Positions 22,304 through 34,829 are shown, counted from the first letter of the stretch. The stretch is 64,000 nt of DNA from Desmodesmus armatus (GCA_007449985.2 VIIQ02000587.1:186001-250000); one strand, 5' to 3'. Translations and numbers: made by a program. The notes: generated by a model from the letters alone, not told the origin.

Positions 22304-24991
22304 CTACCTGCGCCTTCCTCCTCCTAGAGGGCTCCTGCTCCTGCCTTGCCCTCTACTTTGACTCCTGCTGTCGTTTCTGCTGTGGCGCCTGCTGCTGTAG
22401 CCAGCCCCTGGCCGGCTCCCTCTGGGCAGCTGCTCGCCCTGCCGACCCCTGCCACCATCACGGTCTCTGCTGCTGTCCCGGCGCCGCCTGCTGCCCTCCC
22501 CTCTATAAAACCCCTGCTCCCGATCATCCTGCTCAGCCCTGGCCTCCCTGCCATGCCAGTCGCTGCTGCCTACAGGGTGCCTGTCATTTCTGCTGTCGTA
22601 CCTGCCGTCATCTGCTGCATGCCTGCTGCTGGGAGGCTGCTGCTGTTGCTGCCGGTACGGCTCACGCAGCACCTGCTGCCGCTGCTGCTGCTCACCCTGT
22701 CGCACAGGCTCCTCCTGCGCACGGTGTGTGTCACCCCGTCTCAACGGCACTCTGTCCCCGTCCCGCGCCCCGCCATGCATGCTGTGGTGGTGGTGCTGCT
22801 GCTCCTGGGGCGGCGGCGGCAGCTGGCGAGAGTGCTTGTGCCTGCCTCTGCTCCTGTCCCGGCTGCCACTGTCACTGCTGGAGGAAGGACTGCGGCTGCG
22901 GCTGCGGCTGCGGCTGCGCTCCCTCTTGCGCTTTTTTTTGTGTTTCTCCTTCTTTTCCTTCTTTTCTTTCTTATCCTTCTTGGACTTCTGCAAAAGCAAA
23001 AAAGAGGAAAGCATAATGTAGCAACACCTAGGCACCTCGACAGCCTTCCTGTACGAGCACACAGAGACGTCCTGCAGATGAACTGATGACCCTAGCAATG
23101 CAGCCCACATTCAACAGGGCTGCAGGCACACCCATCATTCTCCATCCCACAACCCCTGTGCGCATCTGCCGAAAACCCTTGCAGCTCGTTTCCTGACCGA
23201 ACAAGCACCGCACACCCACCTTGGCCTTGTGAGCCTTGCCCCCATCCTTGGCTGCCCCTGCAGACGCCCTCTCCAAAGCTGCCAGCTGCTCCACCGTCAG
23301 CAGCTTGGCCCCACCAGGGGCCCTCAAGCCTGGCTGCAGTGTGCCTGGCAGCACCTCGTGCACCTCTTCGCGCACTGCCACTGCAGCCCTGTTGGTCAAA
23401 CACCAACACCAGCAACAGCGACAGCAACCAGTGCAGCAACACCACGCACAGACACAAGAAGGTGATGCAGAAGTGACACTTTCATGGTCATGGCAAACCC
23501 GAACAATTTAGTTCACAATGGCACAGGGCTTGGCTTGCCTGACGTCTTACGGCCAGCTACCATTGCAGCATATGCGGCTTGCGAAAAGTACCGGCCAGCT
23601 GTGAAAGCACCCACGTCACAGGCCCCTCCCCATATCTGTGAAGGAGCTGTGTGCACGCCGGCTGCTCTTTGCTGCTGACAGGAGTGTCAGTGCCCACAGC
23701 AAAAATCATGAAGTTTTGATGTGCTTTGCTGAACAATGATTTGCCAGGTGGTATACAAGGTGCACCCACTGATCAGCTGAACTTCACGCTGCAGGCATGC
23801 GCACACTCTGCACACACCCCGCACCCCCAAGGAGGTGCTTACCCTGACTGGAAGCCCAGCCCCTTGATGCGGTCAGCCTCTGCAGCGGCACCAGCTGGTG
23901 CTGCGTCCTGCTCGTCGCCTCCTCCCTTCAGCAAGCGCTCAACCTCATGCTTCTCAAGTGCTGGCTGGCTGCGTGTGCTGGGGGCAGACTTTGGCTTGAG
24001 CCCTAGCGCCTGTGCAGCGACATAAGGGATAAACAGCAGCACAGAAAAAACAGCAGCACTCAACATTGAGATACAGGGTCGTAGACACGTACAGCACACC
24101 ATCCATCATTAGCTACTGCACCAAGCCCACAGGGACGGCGAGGCCGCCCTGCAACAAGCTGCTAGCTACCAGGCCAAGCTGGCTGCTAGAAAGCTGTACA
24201 GGTCTACAGGATGGCCCATCAGTGTGAGAAGGCTGACTGGATTTTGAATTGTTGTGTGTGAAGTACACGAGTTAGTGATCAGTGTTGGCTGCCACATGGG
24301 ACATGGAGAGGCCAAAGGACAGTCAAAGCTCACCTCAGCCATCATCTCCCTCTCCCTGGCCTTGACAGCTTCCAGCTCCTCCTGAGTCACACCCGAGTCA
24401 CCTTTGTCCTTGGCATACCAGAACAGGTCCTTCCCTGCAGCACAGCAGGGCGGCACAGGGACAGAGCCATACACATGCAAGGTGAGTGGCTGAGCTCGGA
24501 CGGGGGTGCTCTGATCACGCACCCTGTCAGTGTGCACTTGTGCAAGAGCTGCTGCTTGCAGTGGAAGGATGCAGGCTTGCAGCTGGTGCAGCGGTATCCA
24601 TCGACACAGCAGTTGCCTGGCGATGGCACCAGCCCAACACACATCCACACCATCAAATGCACTGTCAAAGATCTACCCACCCTTTTGCCAGCGCCCTGTT
24701 GACGCCTTGACTGAGTGCCCGAGGTAGAACTCTCTGTCCTTGTCGCTTTTGACATTGTCCCAGCTGAACTCAGCACGCCCACCACGAGCACCTGCACAAG
24801 CAGTGGCAGGCCTTGCTGTGAGCGCTGAACCCGGGCGCTGAAGACACGTCGTTGCTTTCTATAGCTTTTGTAGCTGCATTAGGAAGGCTTCAAGACCCTG
24901 CATGCTGGCTGATGAACAGCTGGCAAGAGCAGCAGCAGCGTCTACTGTTGTGCAAGGTACCTGGTCGAGGAGGCCCGTTGTACAGGCTCAT
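22304..24991 (-). CDS. MMTAG2: MMTAG2-family protein with lysine-rich and RS-rich tail
   Basis: Six exons: 24961-24991, 24681-24791, 24334-24434, 23843-24009, 23220-23388 and 22304-22987. All are GT-AG with consistent phases, 420 aa. The N-terminus [20 protein letters not shown], then [36 protein letters not shown] and [19 protein letters not shown], matches the conserved domain of multiple myeloma tumour-associated protein 2 (C1orf35, Kinase_phosphr domain). Animal proteins likewise have GGTRGG, FSWEDVK, YLGNS and GRWQKG. Downstream are [10 protein letters not shown], a [12 protein letters not shown] Lys tract and a long Arg/Ser region (RSRSRSRS) like splicing-associated proteins. Probably nuclear and linked to RNA processing; the molecular role of the family is poorly known. 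The first exon is only 31 nt. Confident in family and structure. Confidence 0.88.
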
Positions 24992-27362
24992 GTCCGTTAC
25001 AACTTCACTCGCTTTCGGTATTGGGACCGAAGCTACACGGCGCCGTTGTATCCCAGGAGCAAGAGCAGGGAGCAACGATGATCTGACTAAAAGACTTCAC
25101 TCACTGACTAGGAGACCCAACTGATATTTTCACCGCAATATGTGGTGGATGGTGATACGTGTGTTGGCTCAACATACACAACCTCTCCCTGCACAAACTT
25201 CTCTTTTACGACTCCAAGGTTTTGGGACTGTTCCAATTGGGGTGAATCTGAAGCCCAGTGCAACTGCACTGGGTAGAGACTTTTTGTGACTGCCACAGGG
25301 ACGCCAGGCCCACAAAAAGCCCCACATGCTGTCAGCAATGCTCGTTGCTTCCTTCCCAAGGAACGCATTGGCATACACTGCAACTCCCAGCCTGGGAGGG
25401 CTTGTTGTAGTAAGATCGCAGAGGCTGAAGCTGCCGTGTCTGTCAACGAAAAGAAGTAGTTAGTGGTGCATATGCATGTGCAGCTGAAGCTAGACGAGCC
25501 TGGGGGGGTTTGCAGAATGCTGCGGTAAGCATGATGGGTCGGTGGCACTGTGTAAGATAGCACTGACGCCAAGCTGATTGTTGCATACACCAAGAATCGC
25601 TCTATTGGAGCGCGCCTGATCAGGGCACGGCACTGAAACAGTGTGCTGATTGTCAGAAAATGTGGTTTGCATGCTTTACAGCATATCAGCAGGTGTTGAC
25701 ACCACCACTCCCACACTGACAGTCACTGCACCTGTTATCTCTTGCATGCCAGTCCTATACTTGCATGCTGCGTGTGTTTTTGGAGCTTAGACCTGATGAG
25801 CCTTGAAGAAGGCGAAACTAGTCGTCTGTAAGTTCGTTCACTCCACACGCACAATACAATCCGCCTGCTGCCTGGGTCGCTGGTACTTCCCACATTGTCT
25901 GTACAACCACGGTGGCACTGTGGATGGGTCGGTGGCACTGTGCTTGAGGAACATGAAGGTTGCTGCACACAGGCAGCTATCGCCAGCAATACATATGACA
26001 GAATGCCAGCACAACTCATGCTGATCTGTTTTCAGTGAGTGACAGTCAGGGTGGGAGTCTGGGTGTCAATTGGGTGTCACGTCCAGTCCAACAGTGTGCA
26101 TGGAAAAAGCAGCAACACCACTGCCACTGGTCCCCGTGCGGACCAGTCAGCCTGCCAACAAGCCACCACCCTTCCCCCCGGGTCCAGGGGCAGCCACAGT
26201 TCCTCAGGAAACTGCCAGGCTGGCAGCCCCCCCCCCCCCCCCCCCCCCCGGGTCCAGGGGCAGCCACAGTTCCTGGCAGCCCCCCCCCCCCCCCCGGGTC
26301 CAGGGGCAGCCACAGTTCCTGGCAGCCGCCCCCCCCCCCCCCCCGGGTCCAGGGGCAGCCACAGTTCCTGGCAGCCGCCCCCCCCCCCCCCGGGTCCAGG
26401 GGCAGCCACAGTTCCTGGCCCCCCCCCCCCCCCGGGTCCAGGGGCAGCCACAGTTCCTGGCAGCCGCCCCCCCCCCCCCCCCCCCGGGTCCAGGGGCAGC
26501 CACAGTTCCTGGCAGCCGCCCCCCCCCCCCCCCCGGGTCCAGGGGCAGCCACACTTTCTGGCAGCCGCCCCCCCCCCCCCCCCCCCGGGTCCAGGGGCAG
26601 CCACAGTTCCTGGCAGCCGCCCCCCCCCCCCCCCCCGGTCCAGGGGCAGCCACAGTTCCTGGCAGCCGCCCCCCCCCCCCCCCCGGGTCCAGGGGCAGCC
26701 ACAGTTCCTGGCAGCCGCCCCCCCCCCCCCCCCCCGGGTCCAGGGGCAGCCACAGTTCCTGGCAGCCGCCCCCCCCCCCCCAGCCTCCCACCAAAAGTGC
26801 CTTTTGACCACCCATGGGGCGCCTCTATGGCAACCACCACCGAATGCCCCACGGGGTGGAGCGTCTGTGTTTTAGCAATGCCACAATGCCCCCTCCCCCA
26901 CCCGGGCCTGAAAAAAGTCCCTATAGCACTTACAGATCTCTACGCACTTTGTGTCGTGTCTCCTGTCATTCATGCCATGATGGTGCATTCAAGTAACTGT
27001 GTTTCCACCTGCTCTAATTCGTCAACCTTGCACCTCCCGACACGCACGGATCTCAGAGCTTTTACACCTGAACAAGCAAACCCTCAACTCTCAGTAACAC
27101 AGTCGACATGGGCACCCAAGCACACGATGGTGTGACGGTGCTGCATCAGAACCATGCAGTCACACTCACACACGCAGCTGCTGCCACCCAGAACACTCCC
27201 CCAGTAAACAACCCAGCACAACCCTCGTACACGCACAACCCTCATACACGCACAAACCCTGCTGCTACAAAGGCCATACAACACAGTGCCTAACAACACC
27301 CTGCTGTTGTGCCAAACGACAGGCCAGTGTCAAGCACTGCTTGCTGGCACTGCATGGCTGGT
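24992..27362. other. Intergenic: MMTAG2-like promoter, minisatellite, LHCA 3' flank
   Basis: No supported gene lies between the MMTAG2-like start and the LHCA stop, both on minus. The region holds the C-tract minisatellite (26175-26781) and, to its right, an A/C-rich plus strand typical of the 3' flank of a minus-strand gene here. A minus frame at 25108-25716 has no recognisable domain. Confidence 0.5.
26175..26781. repeat. 12-copy GC-rich minisatellite with C homopolymer spacers
   Basis: Twelve near-identical copies of a core of about 33 nt (GGGTCCAGGGGCAGCCACAG, then TTCCTGGCAGCCG) are separated by C runs of about 12-20. The total period is about 44-60 bp and varies with C-run length. One copy has ACTTTCTG in place of AGTTCCTG, one lacks the GCAGCCG end and one has CGGTCC for CGGGTCC. 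The first copy is extended (TTCCTCAGGAAACTGCC). All six frames stay open across it, which creates spurious proline/glycine-rich readings. Strong potential for i-motif or G-quadruplex structures. Confidence 0.95.
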
Positions 27363-30143
27363 TCATGACCAGGGGGCAACGTCGCCCAGACCGCGCACAC
27401 CCACGCTGCCAACGCGTGCCAGGTCGTTGCTCAGCACAGTTGTGCTCCATGGGTCAGCCAGGTGGGTGGCCAGGTTCTGCAGAGGGTCTGGCCGGTGGCA
27501 GCAGCCTGAAGGTGTGTGACACAGCAGCACGGCAACAGAGCAGACACACAGCAGCACGCATTAGCCTCGGGAAATCAGCGCTCAGATCGCCACTAGGCAC
27601 TGTCTGGCTGCTGGTTCTGTCTGTCACTCCATCAGCTCGGCAAACACTCCAGAAACTGCACCAGCGACTGATCAAGTAATTGGGTCGCTGTCAATTGAAT
27701 ACATGCCCGACAGCACGAGAGCATGCGGCGACAACCAGACACCTGCTACTGTAGGAGGAGTTGGTGACTGAACATCACCCATCTCCGCAAGTGTGCACAG
27801 CAATCGCAGCCACTTCCAGCCCTGACCTGTGCGCAGAAGCCGACGAATCCAAGCATGGCCAGCCTGCCGTTCTTAATCTCCTTGAGCTTCAGCTCAGCCA
27901 TGTTGCCCTTGCTGTAGCCCAGGGGGTCAAAGATGCCACCGGGGTAGCCCACCTCGCCATCGGGCAGCTTGTTGTTGCTGAAGATGGGGTCCTGGTTCAC
28001 AGAGCCAGGCTTGCGGATGTCCTGCAGCCTGCAGGGAGCAACAGCACAGGGGGCACGAGTGGAAGACAAGCAGCACACGACAAAACAAGCCAGACACCAG
28101 TCAGAAATGTGAACTTGAAATGTGAACTTCATAGTATCCTCGTGGCAGACAAATCAGTAACTGGATGTTACACAGAACATCGCCCGTTCAGAATGCTACA
28201 TTGCAACCCCAAGGCGCACGCGTACAGAACAGTTGCCGTGCCTCCTGGGCAGCCGCAAGGAAGCACCCGACCACCCATCCAAAACCCCAACGCTTGCCTA
28301 GCAGCAGCAACAAAGCTCCCGCGCAGCTTACCACCTTGGCACCTGCACCCAAACACACCCTGGCACCTGCTCAGCACACCCACCTGCGGCCCTCGGCCCA
28401 GGCAAACAGGAACATCATGGAGGCGAACAGGGCGCCGGGAGGGGCAAAGTACTCGTACTTGCCAGCCTCGTACCAGGGCACAGCAGCTGCGGGTCCGCCC
28501 ATGCCGATGCTGTGCAGCAGGTCGGGCACCAGAATGCCGGCGGCACCCAGCATGGCAAAGCGGCAGTGCACCAGCTCAGCCTGCTGGTACCTGCAGATGA
28601 GAGACGGCGCAGCACAGCATGACAGACATAGTCAGTGCATGTGAGGGGGGTGCATGATTGTGCCTGGGATTAGACCATTGCAAAGCTGGGGCGCAACACA
28701 GTGACCAAACTACCCTGGTGGTCGTTAATTCATGATGGGCGTCAGACCAGGAGAGGCTAGCTGTTACTGTACTCAGCACTGGCCAGTGCTGGAAGGGGCT
28801 AGGGTGCAGCTGCCACAAGCGCTGGCAGTGGGCCTGGCAACACTCTACCCTTACAGCAACGTGACAATCTGCCCTGGTACATTTGCTTGCGCAGCTATGT
28901 ACTCTGCTTTGCTGTTTGCTATGATGTTGCCCCTGCTCTGCACTGCTGCCTCGGCAGAGAGACAGTCTGCCATCCCTGCTCACCACTTCAGCTTGGCTGC
29001 GTCCTTGCCCAGGCCGCAGGGGTCGAAGCCGTGGTCACCGGGCAGAGAGCCATCCAGGTGGGCTGGGAAGGCACTTCCGGGGAACCAGTGGGGGCGGTTG
29101 CTCTGGGCAGCCTGTGCGCAAGACAAAGGGAAGCAGGTGCCGCACGTTGATGAAAAAACGCATCCCGAGGGAGCATGCGGCAGAGAAGATGCCACATGGC
29201 CAATTGCTGTGGTGCATGAATTGGCTGGCATGCATGACGCATGGGTGCAGGCTGTTGAGTCAGGAATGGCATGTGTGGGGCTGCAAAAGCAACCACAGGC
29301 TCAGCAGACCTGCGCACGCTGTGACAACGACTCACACTTGGCCACACACTGAGACCCCACACTGACACTGACACACTACACTGACACCCCACACTGACAC
29401 ACTGACACCCCATCTTGCCACTGACACCCAACACTATATCTTATGCAACAAGGATTGAAGACCCAACAGCACACCCACTGCCACAACAGGCAACGGGTAA
29501 AGGCAGGGTCACGGCACACTCAACAAGAGGGGCCAAACAACCAGCCAGCACCCGTCCTGCCCCCCTGATGGCTGCTCTGCTGAACCTGAATCTGCCTGCT
29601 GTTTCTGCTGCTGGAGCGCAAAGCTTGCAGCTGTGTATGAATGTGGAAAGGTACCTGCTTGTTGCGCCAGTTGGAAATCCACTCCCTGGCCTCTGCAACG
29701 TTGTCTGCTGCGGCCTGCAATTTAGAGCATTTGGGGCGTCAGACTGGCTGCTGTTGAGGCTGCAGCCAGATGTCGGTGAGTCAGGCTGGGTGAGCTGCGC
29801 TGAGGCTGGGTTACCCGCCAGCTGCTGCTCAACAGGCCTACTTGGCCAGCCTGTTTGAGACCGCTGCAGGCCTGCAAGCCCCCGCCCCGCTCAACTCAAC
29901 AGACATCCGAACGACAAACCACTTTACACAGCACAAAGGTAACGACAGGACGGCAAGGAGTGTGCCACACCATCTGCCCGGGGTCACCGGGCTCACGCAA
30001 GCAACACGACGACACACACCGTGCAGGACTGCACAATCCTTCTAACTTCAGCTATCACTAACCTTCACGGTCACGGAGCGAGCCCTGGAGGTGGAGGGGC
30101 GGACAGATGCCCGCAGGCTGGTTGTCTGCATCACTGCGGCCAT
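27363..30143 (-). CDS. LHCA: Photosystem I light-harvesting chlorophyll a/b protein (LHCA type), last exon frame-broken
   Basis: Six exons: 30063-30143, 29655-29714, 28984-29111, 28384-28590, 27827-28028 and 27363-27505. Exon 1 encodes a typical transit peptide ([20 protein letters not shown]). Mature protein: [30 protein letters not shown], helix 1 [14 protein letters not shown], helix 2 [13 protein letters not shown], the loop [16 protein letters not shown], and helix 3 [20 protein letters not shown]. The Glu-Arg pairs and His/Asn chlorophyll ligands of helices 1 and 3 are present. The family binds chlorophyll around PSI in the thylakoid. After helix 3 the last exon reads AATGQT, then [13 protein letters not shown] one frame over: one base is missing near 27485. 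Unrepaired, the protein would end after a short divergent tail. The LHCA subclass is not certain. Divergent from the channel gene to the right. Confidence 0.93.
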
Positions 30144-30879
30144 TTTGTCAGGTGTTGTAAAAAGCTTCTGAGTAATGACAGACGCCAACACACGAAATTA
30201 GGCCAACACCTCGCATATCAAGCTGGATCTGCAGAGTAAACCCAAACCCTGTTTGAGATTCAAAGCAAAGTGGCTCTTTGTTCAGGTACATCGCACAAGC
30301 AACGTTTGATCGTATAGCAAGACTGGAGTGCAGCCGGGTAGTGGGCTTCAGACCGGGTGCAGTGGCTGAGGGGGGAAGTCATTGCCAGGACACTCTGGGG
30401 GAGCGCCGAACGGATGGGTAGTCAAGATATACCACTGAATTTCTGGCAATGCACTCTGGTTTTTTCGCTGTTCGCTGACGAGCAAACATCTGCAGATGTT
30501 GGTGAAGTCCTGCCTGATCTGCCAACAGAAATACATAGAACTAGGTGTAGTAGGCCCTTTCTACCCTGCATAGAACCCATCAGACTGTATCACACATGTA
30601 TCGATATCGACACCGACAGTGTACGTATCCCACCCTGCTCAACAGTTTTTGAACAATCCCAAGGTTTGACTGCCAGCGCACGACACAACAGTACTTGTGT
30701 ACGTTTTGCCAGCTGTTCTCAGCAGTCTTACAGGACGATCATGACTGCACTAGGGCCTTTGCACCATCCAGGCATCACGATTTCCATCTGACACCCCCTG
30801 CCGCTGCTGCCTGGGGCGGTTTGGGTGGTTGTGCGGAGGGCATCCAGGCACGTTGCAACCTGTCCTTCATCCAAGCTAG
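30144..30879. promoter_or_regulatory. Divergent 5' region between LHCA and the CASTOR/POLLUX-like gene
   Basis: 736 bp separate the LHCA ATG from the provisional ATG of the channel gene on the opposite strand. No TATA box or light-response element can be named with confidence. Upstream exons of the channel gene could also lie here; the frame at 30357-30791 has no recognisable domain. Confidence 0.4.
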
Positions 30880-33800
30880 ATGCCACGGAAAGTCGTCAGT
30901 GGCTTCAGCTGCCTAGGCTGGCTATCCTACTTGTTCCAGCGGGTGTCGTTGGCTGATGTCAAGACCCGCCTACTGTTCTTGAGCTGCATCAGCTTTGCCA
31001 ACGTCTTCATTGGTGCCTGCCTCTACCGCTGTGCAAGCGGTCAGACATGGTCCAGGTCACTGTTCACAACATATGCAGTCCTGTTCAGAGCCCCTGGAAT
31101 TGGGGTGACCAACGAACAGTCAGTAGTTGCCAGCCTGGTGCTGAACACCATTTTCATCTTTGGTCTCTTTGTCTTTGCGGCTTTCCTGGGGATGATCAGT
31201 GACGAAATCAAACAGCAGGTAAGCTGAATTACATGAGGTTCAACAAATTCACCTTGTACTTGTCACTCATAGTTTGGATCGAGTGCATGGATACTCCCTC
31301 AATGCTGTGGTGTGGCAAACAGCCAGCACTTCCAGCAGCACAAGCTCAAACACAGGCAGTGCTACCTGCGACCAGTGATGCTGCCCACACCTGCTGTCAT
31401 GCTGCCAATTGCGTCTGGTTGCAGCTGCACGCCATACGAACTGGCGAGGTCCAGCTGCCGCTGTCTGGCCATGTCGTGGTGCTCAACTGGAATGCCCAGG
31501 CCCTGTCACTGCTGAAGCAGCTCAGCCATGCACAGTCGGACTGCCGCAGCAGGCTGTACAAACGGCCCATCGTGGTGCTGGCAGAGCCCAGCAAAGCCAG
31601 TCTGGATGCTGCCTTGGCGGCAGTTTTCAAGAGGGGCAACAGGCAGCTGCGCCTGTTCTGCAGGTCTGGCCGCCCAGCAAAGGCCAGAGACCTTGAAGGT
31701 GTTGCAGCCGAGGCAGCAGACACGGTCATCATTCTGCACCCAGACTCCTGCAGCAGCAAGGCAGCAGCAGATGCCCTAAAGGCGACAGCACTCGTCAGCC
31801 TGACATGTCTGCGGGAGCGAGCGCTTGGACGCACGCCACCCAGCCCCAGCACGAAGGACAGCCCTGTGGGCGCATGTGCAGCTGCAGCATGCAGGGGTGC
31901 CGGCAGCCTGTGGGCAAAGGCGTCCGCCGTGTTTGTCGGCAGCAGGCCTAGTTGCAGCACCAGCAGCAGCGGCAGCACCTCGAGCATGCGCATAGTTGTG
32001 CAAATGGCCAGCAACAGTAGCACGACCTCTGCTTCCTCATGCAGCCCTCCTGCAGGTGTGATCGGGTTCCTGCAGGATGCAACAGCAGGCAGCCTCTGCA
32101 GCGGCAGCATCCAGCAGGTGCAGCTGCTCAGCCAGTCAACACTGGACAGGTGAGCCGCTGAATGCTGGACTGTTGCGCAGTGCTGCTGTTCAGCCACATC
32201 GTTTGGTTCGGGAGGGGCTTGCGATGCTTGTGGGGCCATGTGATGTGCCTTTGCTGTTGCCCTACACACAGTTGGATGCACGCCCTCTGTCTACACACGG
32301 ACCTCGACAGATGGTTCATTGTGCCTGACATGTTTGTGCTTGCTCCCACCCTGTGTCCGCTGCATGCTGCAGGCTGGTGTGTCAAACCGCCGCAGAGCCT
32401 GGGGTGGCAACTGTCTTCAGGGAGTTGGTGCGTGCTGGTGGTGATGTGCGCCTGGATTGGTGCCTTGTGAAGGAGCAGCTGGCAACCACATACGGCGGAG
32501 CAGCCGAAATGCTGCAGGGCTGTGTGCTGCTGGGTGTGCTGTCAGAGGAATCGCAGCAGCTCACACTCAATCCACCAGACCACCTGATGCTACAGCCTGG
32601 TGACAGGCTGGTGGCGCTGACAAGGCAGCAAGGTGGGGCGCTTACCACTGTTGTTACTGTTGCGGCCCAAAATGGGTGTCCTTCCTTGCATGACCTCTCC
32701 AGTTGCACAACAGAACAGACCCAGCAATTACTATTGCCACATTCTCCTAGCATTCATGACAGGGGTGCATAGGGCAAACTCTACTGGGTGCTGCACTCCC
32801 GCACCACAAACTGCATGGACGGATGCTGTGGCCTTTGTGTTGTCATGTGCGTGCCTGCAGGTATCACTCCCTCCCTGCCAGCAAGCTCAGGGCACAGCAG
32901 GCAGCGACCTTTCAACCGCACCGTCAGCCGAGTGAGCAGCATGTCCAGCCCGCAGCTAGTAGGGGTGCTGAGCGCCGCCAACTGCAGCGACAGCAGCAGC
33001 GGCAGCAGCCCGCTGAAGGGCACCAGGGGTGCTGCTGCCGCTGCAGAACGGGGCAAGCGAGTAATCCTGCTGGGCTGGCCGGAGGCAGCAGTACCTGACT
33101 TGCTGCTGCAGCTGCAGGAGGCCATGCGTGGGGGTGGGCATACAACGGTGGTGGTCCCAGCGCAGGCAGAGCAGCAGCTGGTCAGTAACGCGAGCGCCAA
33201 GCAGCTGCTGAAGCAGGCAGGCGGTGCCAAAGTGCAGCAGGCACCTGGCACATGGCACGTGCGGCATCTGCGGGTGGCAGATCCAAGCAGTACACAGGCC
33301 CTGCTTGATGCAGGGATAGCTGATGCGGATGCAGTCATCCTGGGCTCTGCTCTATCGGCAGATGTGGCGCCAGCATCCACTGAAGCTGATGCGTTTGTGA
33401 CCGCAGCTATGCTGGCCGTGCAGCAGGCTCTGCAGACTGCCAAGGGCCAGGAGGGCGCTACAGCCTTGCAGCGGCAGTCGGTGGAGGCAGCAGCGGGGAG
33501 TGGTGTGAGTCAAATGATGAGTCAGCAGCCCCCCAGCAAGCTGCATGTGGTGGCTGTGGTGTCCAGCTATAGTGTGCGGCGGGCGCTGCAGACCTTCCTG
33601 TCTTCTGTGCTCCTGCAGTGCAGCTTCAGCTATGAAATCATGGTGCTGGATGAGTTCGCTGCTGGAATGCTTGTCTCGGTGAGTGAAGCGAGGTTAGATG
33701 CTCTGTGGATGTGGTTCAGGGATGCTTGTAGCACTGAATGCGTGATGTCATGTCACATGACTCATGTGTGAAAAGGTGCCTGATTCTGCACCCGACACAG

Positions 33801-34267
33801 CAGAGAGCAGAGCAGACAGCAGCCAGCAGCCAGCCATTGGCGCAGTGCATGCTTATTGCATGCAAGTTCTCTAATGCTGTTTTTCCTCAGCTGACCTGCC
33901 TAATTGCTGCGGAGGTTTTCTGGCAGACTGCCGCCAAGCAGCACTGCATCAAGTGGTGTTTGTCTGCTGCCCCATCATGGCATGCCCCTTGCAGGTAGCT
34001 CTGGACGTGAGCAACTCCCTGGTGATCAACCAGCTGCTGCTACAGCCACGCGCCAGTGCCCTCGGCATGTGGACGCTGCAGAAGCTTGGGCTGGACCCTG
34101 CTGGCCAACCGCTGACATTTCAGGAAGTGTGCCAAGCTGCCAGGCGCTGCAAGTGCACTGCACTGGGCTACAGAAGGTCGGATGGGAGGATGGTCCTGGT
34201 GCCGTCTCCTGGCCTGGCCAGCTTGACAGCGGAGGACCGGGTTGTTGTTCTGGCCAGGGCTACCTGA
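30880..34267 (+). CDS. CASTOR/POLLUX-like ion channel with RCK-type domains
   Basis: Five exons: 30880-31218, 31425-32149, 32373-32632, 32861-33678 and 33995-34267. Phases agree throughout, about 804 aa. Two hydrophobic helices (LLFLSCISFANVFIGACLY and LVLNTIFIFGLFVFAAFLG) flank a pore-like stretch and run into GMISDEIKQQ. Then comes a Rossmann-like unit (GEVQLPLSGHVVVLNWN, PIVVLAEPSK, LRLFCRSGRPAKARDLEGVA, DTVIILHPDS), as in the CASTOR/POLLUX/DMI1 family. A second unit follows (GKRVILLGWPEAAVPDLLLQ, DADAVILGSALS), ending LTAEDRVVVLARAT. Plant relatives conduct cations in plastid or nuclear envelopes. Ala/Ser/Gln-rich inserts lengthen the loops. ATG 30880 follows an in-frame TAG directly, so the true 5' exon, including any transit peptide, may lie upstream of a CTAG acceptor. 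TGTAA lies at 34377-34381. Confidence 0.85.
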
Positions 34268-34829
34268 CAGCAGTCCTGGTGTGTTTGAATCTTCGTCAAG
34301 CAGAGGACAGGCACTGCGGCCCCAGTACATCAGCTTGCCAAATTGGATGCTCATTGCTGCAGTGTTGTCTGATGTTTGTAAGGGGTCATGTCAGCAGGTA
34401 AGGCTGTTGGAAATGCCATTGGGTCAAAGATTGTACGGGAACAATTGGTCTGTGCGCGGCCTTTTGAATTTACAGAGGTGGCGAGTGAGATGGGGTGGGA
34501 CCAGGGGGGGGGGGGGGGAGTGGCAGGTTGTGGTTGTGTTGCTCAGTAGTACGCGTGTCTGGGTGCCATGGAAGATGTAAATTTTTGAAACGAAGAGACA
34601 GGAGAGTGCTGTCAACAGCTGAGACCAATAGACAGAATTGGTTACAACACAGTAACTGACGCAAGTGTGCAAAGTGTGAAACTGTGCACAATGAAGCCAT
34701 CCTGAGCGCAGCTGCAGTAGATTGTAATCCACCCTTCCAAACCTCATTCAGCCTCATTCTTGAGGCCTGGCAGCACGCATTCGTGCTGATCACTGCTGAC
34801 CCACTCCATCAGGACAAAACTCCTCAGAA
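34268..34829. other. Tandem intergenic region: channel 3' flank and KAS I promoter
   Basis: 562 bp between the channel stop and the KAS I start, same strand. It contains a TGTAA motif 110 nt after the stop (34377-34381) and an uninterrupted run of 15 G at 34504-34518. Nothing coding was seen. Confidence 0.5.

Noticed and set aside
25108..25716. 202-aa minus-strand frame
   Set aside because: No recognisable domain, atypical composition, no splice-supported continuation.
26175..26781. CRISPR-like regular repeat array
   Set aside because: Spacers are only C homopolymers of varying length in a eukaryotic nuclear context; this is a minisatellite.
26035..27135. 366-aa proline/glycine/serine-rich open frame on plus, with equally open frames on all others
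   Set aside because: It is created by the C-tract minisatellite, which lacks stops in every frame; no start context, splice structure or flanking domain supports an extensin-like protein.
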